52,233 nt of DNA from JBAZKV01 sp964443545 (GTDB lineage: Bacteria > Margulisbacteria > WOR-1 > JAKLHX01 > JBAZKV01), in contig CAYUCV010000007.1 of assembly GCA_964443545.1 (NCBI GenBank), positions 1 through 52,233 on the forward strand. The letters run 5' to 3'. The notes beneath the pieces were generated by a model that made no database searches, was not told the origin of the DNA, and saw only the letters and a list, made by a program, of their open reading frames with translations. Shown one piece after another: positions 48,169 through 52,233 of this stretch (within the stretch, counting starts at the first letter, position 1; every line of letters begins with the position of its first letter). Position numbers and translations under genes: made by a program.

Positions 48169-49536
48169 TTATTTCCCTATACAAAACCTGCTAAAGATCT
48201 CTTCCGCGATCTGGCTGCTTACCTCCTCGCCTGTCATGTTCCTGAGGCTGGAGATGGCCTCCTTGACATCGATGCCGGCCAGCTCCGCGGAAGAGCCGTT
48301 GCCTATGGCTGAAAGCCCTCTTATTAAAGCGTTTCTTGCCTCCATTGCAGAACCTTTCTGTCTAGTGCTTATCAGCAGGGCGTCCTTGGGGTCGATGCGC
48401 TTTGATGTTATCACATTGAGAAGTGTTTTCTCAAGAGCCTTGAGCCCTTTTCCGGTAAGTGCTGAAATATGGACGGACTTGAAGCCTATTAATTCTTTCT
48501 TGTTTATCTTGCTGCCGATGTCGCTCTTGTTAAGGGCTACAATAGCCACGCCCCTGGCTTCTTTTGCCTGTTGCAATATATCTTTATCGTGTTTTGACAG
48601 CGCTTTTGCCCCATCTATAACAATAATAATGATATCTGCTCTTTCAACGGCTTCCTTTGTACGGTTAATGCCTTTTGCCTCAACCTCTCCCCTACCCTTT
48701 CTGATCCCGGCCGTGTCTATCAACTTAATCGCTATTCCTTTTATATTGATTACTTCTTCAATAGTATCGGTCGTTGTTCCGGGAATGCCCGTTACTATTG
48801 CTCTCTCAAATTTGAGCAGCGCGTTCAAAAGGCTGGATTTTCCCGCGTTTGGCGCCCCGGCAATAACACAGTCAACCCCAGCCGTTAATATTCTTCCCTG
48901 GTCGGCTGTAGTCAGGAGCTCGTCGAGAGCCTTGGCTTGCTGCAACATTGTTTTTCTTATTGATCTTATGTTGGTTCTTCCCATTTCTTCAGGAAAGTCA
49001 ATCTGCGCCTCAATAAGCGCAAGAATAGCCGTTAATTGGTCGGTTATCTCGCTGATCCTTTTTGAAAGGGTGCCGCCTAATTGACTCGCGGCGGCATGCG
49101 CCCCCTCCTGTGTTTTTGAGCCAATTAATGCCGCTATCGCTTCCGCCTTGATCAGGTCAATTTTCCCGTTCAAGAACGCTCTTTTAGAGAACTCTCCCCT
49201 CTCCGCCTGTCTGGCGCCCAAAGCTATGAGGCAGTCCATTACAGAGGTCATTACAGCGATGCCGCCGTGGCAGTATATCTCTGCCATATCTTCCCCTGTA
49301 AACGATCCCGGAGCCTTTAGATATACTGCCATTACTTCATCAATAATGTGACCGCGCTTTGGGTGAGAGGCCCGAGTAAATTGTATTCTATTGGGGACGA
49401 AGCCGCCCTTCTTTGCAGAACAAAGGCGCTTGAGCAATGGCAATGATCTTGGGCCGCTTATCCTTATTATCCCGACCGCGGCACTTGAAGGCGCCGAAGA
49501 GATGGAGGCGATAGTATCATCATCAGAAATGGGCAT
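48169..49536 (-). CDS. mnmE: tRNA modification GTPase MnmE (TrmE)
   Basis: A 455-residue GTPase that works with MnmG on tRNA wobble uridines. It has an N-terminal folate-binding domain (TIASISSAPSSAAVGIIRISG) and a helical domain. The G domain carries GAPNAGKSSLLNALL (P-loop, about residues 224-238), DTAGIR and NKSD, and the diagnostic C-terminal CIGK is present. It starts at ATG 49536. The neighbourhood mnmE-jag-yidC-yidD-rnpA-rpmH is the conserved order near bacterial origins. Confidence 0.95.
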   Translation of the reverse strand: MPISDDDTIASISSAPSSAAVGIIRISGPRSLPLLKRLCSAKKGGFVPNRIQFTRASHPKRGHIIDEVMAVYLKAPGSFTGEDMAEIYCHGGIAVMTSVMDCLIALGARQAERGEFSKRAFLNGKIDLIKAEAIAALIGSKTQEGAHAAASQLGGTLSKRISEITDQLTAILALIEAQIDFPEEMGRTNIRSIRKTMLQQAKALDELLTTADQGRILTAGVDCVIAGAPNAGKSSLLNALLKFERAIVTGIPGTTTDTIEEVINIKGIAIKLIDTAGIRKGRGEVEAKGINRTKEAVERADIIIIVIDGAKALSKHDKDILQQAKEARGVAIVALNKSDIGSKINKKELIGFKSVHISALTGKGLKALEKTLLNVITSKRIDPKDALLISTRQKGSAMEARNALIRGLSAIGNGSSAELAGIDVKEAISSLRNMTGEEVSSQIAEEIFSRFCIGK

Positions 49537-49540
49537 ATCT

Positions 49541-50173
49541 CTACTTGTTTGGGGCTATGACCACCCTTCTGTCGCCTTTTTCTCCGGTACTGTAAGATGT
49601 AAGCTTGCTGTTCTGTTTGACGGCCAGATGGATTATCCGCCTTTCTCTTGCGGTCATCGGCGGCAGGACAACTTCTTTTCCTGATATCAGGGCCTCTTCG
49701 ATGGACTCTTTGGCGATCTTTTCGGTGCGGCTTTCCTGCTTCTTTCTATAGCCTCCGGCTTCCACAAGAACTCTCTTTCTTTGCTCCTTGCCCTTATTGG
49801 CAATAATTGACGTGATGTATTGCAAAGCATCCAGGGTTTGCCCCTCTTTCCCGATCATTCTTGGGATTTCGTCACCTTTTATCTCGAGACAAATCGCGTC
49901 CTCGGCATTGCTTGTGCCCTCGATGTAAACATTTGCTATAAATCCCGCCTTGTCCAAAATATCCTGAAGGACGCTTTTAGCTTCTTCTTCCGGGGTCAAG
50001 CGCTGAGAAACCTCCACTTCGGCCTCTTTTCCCCCAAAAACACCCAAAACACCGGCTTCTCCTTCGGAGATTATCTTGATCTCGACATCATCCTTTGATG
50101 CTTTAAGCACTTCCAGAGCTGCTTTTACGGCCTCATCCGCAGTACGCCCTTTCATCCTTATTTTCCCTGCCAT
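49541..50173 (-). CDS. jag: Jag/KhpB-type RNA-binding protein (Jag-N, KH, R3H)
   Basis: A 210-residue protein with three modules: a Jag_N domain (MAGKIRMKGRTADEAVKAAL and on, residues 1-50), a KH domain (CLEIKGDEIPRMIGKEGQTLDALQ, in two parts, about 80-150) with the GKEG loop, and a C-terminal R3H domain (MTARERRIIHLAVKQNSK, about 170-190). It binds RNA and, in other bacteria, helps control cell elongation and division. AAAAGGAG precedes ATG 50173. It ends four bases from the mnmE start. Confidence 0.92.
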   Translation of the reverse strand: MAGKIRMKGRTADEAVKAALEVLKASKDDVEIKIISEGEAGVLGVFGGKEAEVEVSQRLTPEEEAKSVLQDILDKAGFIANVYIEGTSNAEDAICLEIKGDEIPRMIGKEGQTLDALQYITSIIANKGKEQRKRVLVEAGGYRKKQESRTEKIAKESIEEALISGKEVVLPPMTARERRIIHLAVKQNSKLTSYSTGEKGDRRVVIAPNK

Positions 50174-50195
50174 CTTCGTCTCCTTTTCGCTTAAT

Positions 50196-50837
50196 TTATA
50201 CCTTACCGTGCTTTGACATTATATACATCTGCTGGGCAACGGTCAGAATATTTTGAACGATCCAGTATAACTGCACCCCGGCCGCGAACTCTATGCTGAT
50301 AAAGGCAATAAAGAAAGGCATTATGAGCATAACCTGCTTCATCTGGTCCTGCCCGGCGCTTTGAGGCATTGTTTTCTGGGACCAGTATGTTGTTAGCCCT
50401 ATCAATACAGGAAAAATGAAGGTGGGATCCTTTAAGGAAATATCCGCTATCCATAAAAATGAAGAGGCGCCTTGGGACATGGCAAGCATATCCTTAAAGT
50501 TTTGGCTTGTTAGGGCCATAAATAGAGCTATGAACACCGGCATTTGAAACAGAAGGGGCAGGCATCCTCCCAGGGGATTGACGCCGTGCTTCTTATAGAG
50601 CTCCATAGTTTCTTTTTGGAATTTGTCGGGGCTATCCTTATGCTTCTTTTTAAGCTCTTCAAATTTTGGTTGAAGCTTTTGCATTGCGGCCATCTGCTTT
50701 GTGGATTGAAGAGTAAGCGGATAGAGTGCGATTTTTATAGCTATTGTCAACAGAATGATCGCGATACCATAATTATGGAAACCTATAGAATAAAAGAATT
50801 CGAGTGTTTTTAGCGTAATATCAATAAATATTTGCAT
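50196..50837 (-). CDS. yidC: membrane protein insertase YidC/Oxa1, short form
   Basis: A 213-residue insertase with five hydrophobic segments. The core motif TLQSTKQMAAMQKLQPKFEELKKK (in two parts, residues about 38-62) is the cytoplasmic hairpin, and GVNPLGGCLPLLFQMPVFIALF follows. It has no large periplasmic P1 domain, unlike YidC of proteobacteria, and resembles Gram-positive or chloroplast versions, although this organism clearly makes lipid A. It inserts proteins in the inner membrane. Confidence 0.9.
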   Translation of the reverse strand: MQIFIDITLKTLEFFYSIGFHNYGIAIILLTIAIKIALYPLTLQSTKQMAAMQKLQPKFEELKKKHKDSPDKFQKETMELYKKHGVNPLGGCLPLLFQMPVFIALFMALTSQNFKDMLAMSQGASSFLWIADISLKDPTFIFPVLIGLTTYWSQKTMPQSAGQDQMKQVMLIMPFFIAFISIEFAAGVQLYWIVQNILTVAQQMYIMSKHGKV

Positions 50838-50838
50838 G

Positions 50839-51048
50839 TTACTTTACCGGATCATACCCCCCCCTAAAAAATTGGTTGCACCGCAGCAAACGCCCGCTCC
50901 CCACAAATATTCCCTTAATTAGGCCATATTTTTGTATCGCAATAATGCAATAATCCGAGCATGTAGGATAGAACCTGCACGCCGGCGGAAATAGGGGAGA
51001 GACCGCCTTTTGATAGAGCCTGATCAATGATATTATTATACTTTTCAA
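50839..51048 (-). CDS. yidD: membrane protein insertion efficiency factor YidD
   Basis: A 69-residue protein with the family signature LIRLYQKAVSPLFPPACRFYPTCSDYC (about residues 8-34, read in two parts), then GSGRLLRCNQFFRGGYDPV. Three conserved cysteines and an N-terminal amphipathic helix are present. It assists YidC/Sec insertion. It stops one base from the yidC start, which is normal for this cluster. Confidence 0.93.
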   Translation of the reverse strand: MKSIIISLIRLYQKAVSPLFPPACRFYPTCSDYCIIAIQKYGLIKGIFVGSGRLLRCNQFFRGGYDPVK

Positions 51049-51057
51049 ATGTAAATC

Positions 51058-51465
51058 TTAAGAAAAAGCCCGCCTAATGAATTCCCTTGCTTGCCCATAA
51101 TTTGCAGCTATGGCCGTGGCTGTTGGAAAAATCACCACATCAGCAGGCTTCTTTATGCTGTAATATTCTTCTCTAAAGGCTTCCTTGAACAGCCTTCTTA
51201 TTCTGTTCCTTTTAACAGCGTTGCAAAGGGTCTTTTTGGGTGCCACTCCTATCCTGGAGACGCCGTCCCTTTTATAAAGGATCCGCGCAGAGGCTATGCC
51301 CCCGCTTATCCTAAAGCCTTTTCTTAGAACTGCGGAAAATCCCGCCTCTGTCTTAAGGGTGGACGGCCTATTTGACCGCGATCCTGTGGCGGCCTTTTCT
51401 CCTTCGGGATTTGAGGACCCTTTTCCCGAAGTGGCTCGAGTTCCTTTTTCTGAAGCCGTGAACAT
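51058..51465 (-). CDS. rnpA: ribonuclease P protein component with N-terminal extension overlapping rpmH
   Basis: The protein subunit of RNase P. The core (FSAVLRKGFRISGGIASARILYKRD, in two parts, then IGVAPKKTLCNAVKRNRIRRLFKEAFRE) carries the conserved RNRIRR basic helix that binds P RNA. No ATG, GTG or TTG exists near the usual N-terminus. The only in-frame start is ATG 51465, inside rpmH, giving 135 residues with about 38 extra residues rich in Ser/Lys/Gly. The 98 bases 51368-51465 are thus read in two frames. AAAAGG lies upstream of the ATG, within rpmH. The arrangement is like that reported for Thermus. Confidence 0.85.
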   Translation of the reverse strand: MFTASEKGTRATSGKGSSNPEGEKAATGSRSNRPSTLKTEAGFSAVLRKGFRISGGIASARILYKRDGVSRIGVAPKKTLCNAVKRNRIRRLFKEAFREEYYSIKKPADVVIFPTATAIAANYGQAREFIRRAFS

Positions 51466-51508
51466 TCTTTCTGTGCCTTTTGCTCGGCTTATATGTTCTC
51501 TTGGTCAT
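51368..51508 (-). CDS. rpmH: 50S ribosomal protein L34
   Basis: This 46-residue basic protein, read on the minus strand from ATG 51508, begins MTKRTYKPSKRHRKNVHGFR and ends with GRHRIAVK. This is the standard L34 pattern (KRTYQPSxxKRxRxHGFRxRM..GRxVLxxRRxKGRxRL). It is short and easily missed because the rnpA frame runs through it. A consensus promoter ends six bases before its ATG, so its message is predicted to be leaderless. It is adjacent to the DnaA-box region, as in most bacteria. Confidence 0.93.
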   Translation of the reverse strand: MTKRTYKPSKRHRKNVHGFRKRNSSHFGKRVLKSRRRKGRHRIAVK

Positions 51509-51514
51509 GATCAA

Positions 51515-51543
51515 ATTATACCGTTTTTAGTTTTGCCTGTCAA
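51515..51543 (-). promoter_or_regulatory. consensus promoter of rpmH-rnpA
   Basis: On the minus strand TTGACA (51538-51543), exactly 17 bp, then TATAAT (51515-51520): a perfect sigma70 consensus. The -10 is six bases from ATG 51508, so the start point should be the A of the start codon. Confidence 0.85.
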
Positions 51544-51753
51544 TTAATTTATCATTGATTTGGGGGCCTTGCCGTGTTATGATATATCAAGAAATGAGGT
51601 GTTGTCCACAATTGGAAATGATTTGTGGATAATGTTGTTGATAAGTCAGAATTTTGTTGACAATATATGCTAAAATCTGTATTGTCTTGGGTGTTTCGGG
51701 TCGTTTCATTGCGTTATATAATACAGGCGCTTATGTGGATAAGGTGTTAAACA
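51544..51753. other. probable replication origin (oriC) with DnaA boxes
   Basis: The AT-rich gap between rpmH and dnaA holds two perfect DnaA boxes on the minus strand (TTATCCACA at 51624-51632 and 51734-51742). Two boxes with one mismatch are at 51602-51610 (TTGTCCACA) and 51636-51644 (TTATCAACA on the minus strand). A TA-rich tract near 51650-51680 could be the unwinding element. The rpmH-oriC-dnaA order and the nearby parS sites support this. Confidence 0.75.
51717..51722 (+). promoter_or_regulatory. -10 box of dnaA
   Basis: TATAAT lies 31 bases before ATG 51754. The DnaA box at 51734-51742 sits between it and the start codon, so DnaA could repress its own gene. The -35 is weak. Confidence 0.5.
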
Positions 51754-52233
51754 ATGATAGAGATTCCTGATATCGGATCGTACTGGAAAGAGATCCTCGG
51801 GGCGCTCGAAAAGAACCTCAGCAAGCCTATTTTTGAAACCATAGCGACATCTACAAGGCCGGTCGCGATAGAAAGCGGGACGCTTGTCCTTGCCGTTCCC
51901 AATGTTTTTTCCCAGGACTGGCTGTACGAAAAAAAATGCGATGCTTCTATCCTTTCCGCCATCAAAAGTTCCGGCAATTCCAAGATACAGGCCATCAAAT
52001 TCATAGTCATTCCCAGGGATAAAGAGGATGTCCCTGAAGAAAGAGAGAGAGAAAAGAAGCTGGCGTCTTCGATGTCCTCGCGGCCCGAGGTGTCGTTCCT
52101 GAACCCGAGATACACTTTTGATAACTTTGTCGTCGGCCATGGCAACAGGTTCGCGCATGCGGCATCTCTTGCGGTTTCCGAAGCCCCCGGCAAATCCTAC
52201 AACCCTCTTTTCCTTTACGGGGGGGTGGGGCTG
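51754..52233 (+). CDS. dnaA: chromosomal replication initiator DnaA (partial, N-terminal 160 residues)
   Basis: The first 160 codons are visible before the window ends. Domain I (SYWKEILGALEKNLSKPIFETI, in two parts, residues 8-30) and the domain III start NPRYTFDNFVVGHGNRFAHAAS (about 110-131) are clear. The last residues, NPLFLYGGVGL, are the beginning of the Walker A loop. The linker between (PEEREREKKLASSMSSRPEV) is short. It starts at ATG 51754 with AAGGTG seven bases upstream. The remaining AAA+ and DNA-binding domains are beyond the window edge. Confidence 0.95.
   Translation, partial: MIEIPDIGSYWKEILGALEKNLSKPIFETIATSTRPVAIESGTLVLAVPNVFSQDWLYEKKCDASILSAIKSSGNSKIQAIKFIVIPRDKEDVPEEREREKKLASSMSSRPEVSFLNPRYTFDNFVVGHGNRFAHAASLAVSEAPGKSYNPLFLYGGVGL

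Noticed and set aside
48134..49084. A 316-codon open frame on the plus strand opposite mnmE
   Set aside because: It is antisense to a clear mnmE gene, has a Ser/Ala/Leu-rich composition typical of shadow frames, and has no ribosome binding site.
1..52233. tRNA, rRNA, CRISPR arrays, transposases
   Set aside because: I looked for T-loop motifs, regularly spaced repeats and transposase motifs and found none. Short structured RNAs could still have been missed by eye.

Overview
The window looks like a stretch of a diderm (LPS-making), probably anaerobic and hydrogen-metabolising bacterium known mainly from metagenomes. It carries lpxA, lpxB, lpxC and lpxD, an Skp/OmpH chaperone, a four-subunit group 3b-type [NiFe] hydrogenase, a membrane pyrophosphatase and two B12-dependent ribonucleotide reductases. 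This mix, with small EF-hand proteins and several families I cannot name, fits Candidatus Saganbacteria / Margulisbacteria (WOR-1). That placement is an inference from gene content, not from a marker-gene tree. The sequence is a draft assembly: there is a 100-N scaffold gap at 22930-23029 flanked by the same 55 bp on both sides.

Layout. 1-3.3 kb: acyl-ACP/CoA synthetase, acyl carrier protein and acyltransferase, then two tiny membrane proteins. 3.3-7.6 kb: a GT4 glycosyltransferase and a tandem pair of PEP-synthase-like proteins that lack the PEP-binding barrel; the first apparently starts at CTG. 7.6-13.9 kb: accessory genes (MFS exporter, an unknown gene overlapping a nucleotidyltransferase-fold gene, an EF-Tu domain-II-like protein, a histidine phosphatase, two EF-hand genes of which one is frameshifted, two GNAT acetyltransferases). 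13.9-17.6 kb: enolase and a proton-pumping pyrophosphatase closed by a terminator. 17.6-22.8 kb: hydrogenase operon with a HypA-like protein, maturation protease, ferredoxin and glutaredoxin. 22.8-28.3 kb: nrdJ1, nrdR, nrdJ2 and corrinoid adenosyltransferase, a coherent B12-dependent deoxyribonucleotide module. 28.3-33.9 kb: a diaminopimelate-decarboxylase-type gene split by an in-frame TGA, an alanine/glycine symporter, a PPC-domain protein, an orphan 349-residue gene, endonuclease III and a stand-alone LigD phosphoesterase domain. 33.9-47.2 kb: mnmG, then the lipid A/envelope operon skp-lpxD-GT4-OMP-lpxC-fabZ/lpxA-lpxB-rseP. Inside this operon a 3905-bp segment is present twice in perfect tandem, which creates a chimeric FabZ-LpxD gene. 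47.2-52.2 kb: folD, two perfect parS sites, then mnmE-jag-yidC-yidD-rnpA-rpmH on the minus strand, a DnaA-box region (probable oriC), and the start of dnaA on the plus strand.

How it works together. The right end is the replication-origin neighbourhood, with parS about 3.5 kb from the DnaA boxes. The nrd genes, NrdR box and corrinoid adenosyltransferase belong to one pathway. The hydrogenase could feed or consume NAD(P)H, and the pyrophosphatase would store the energy of PPi released in biosynthesis. Many genes that begin a transcript have a -10 box (often TGn-extended) 6-13 nt before the start codon and no Shine-Dalgarno, whereas genes inside operons have good Shine-Dalgarno sequences. This suggests that leaderless or near-leaderless mRNAs are common here.

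No tRNA, rRNA, CRISPR array or transposase was seen. No gene-free stretch exceeds 300 bases. Coordinates, motifs and spacings were read by eye; no database search or alignment was run.
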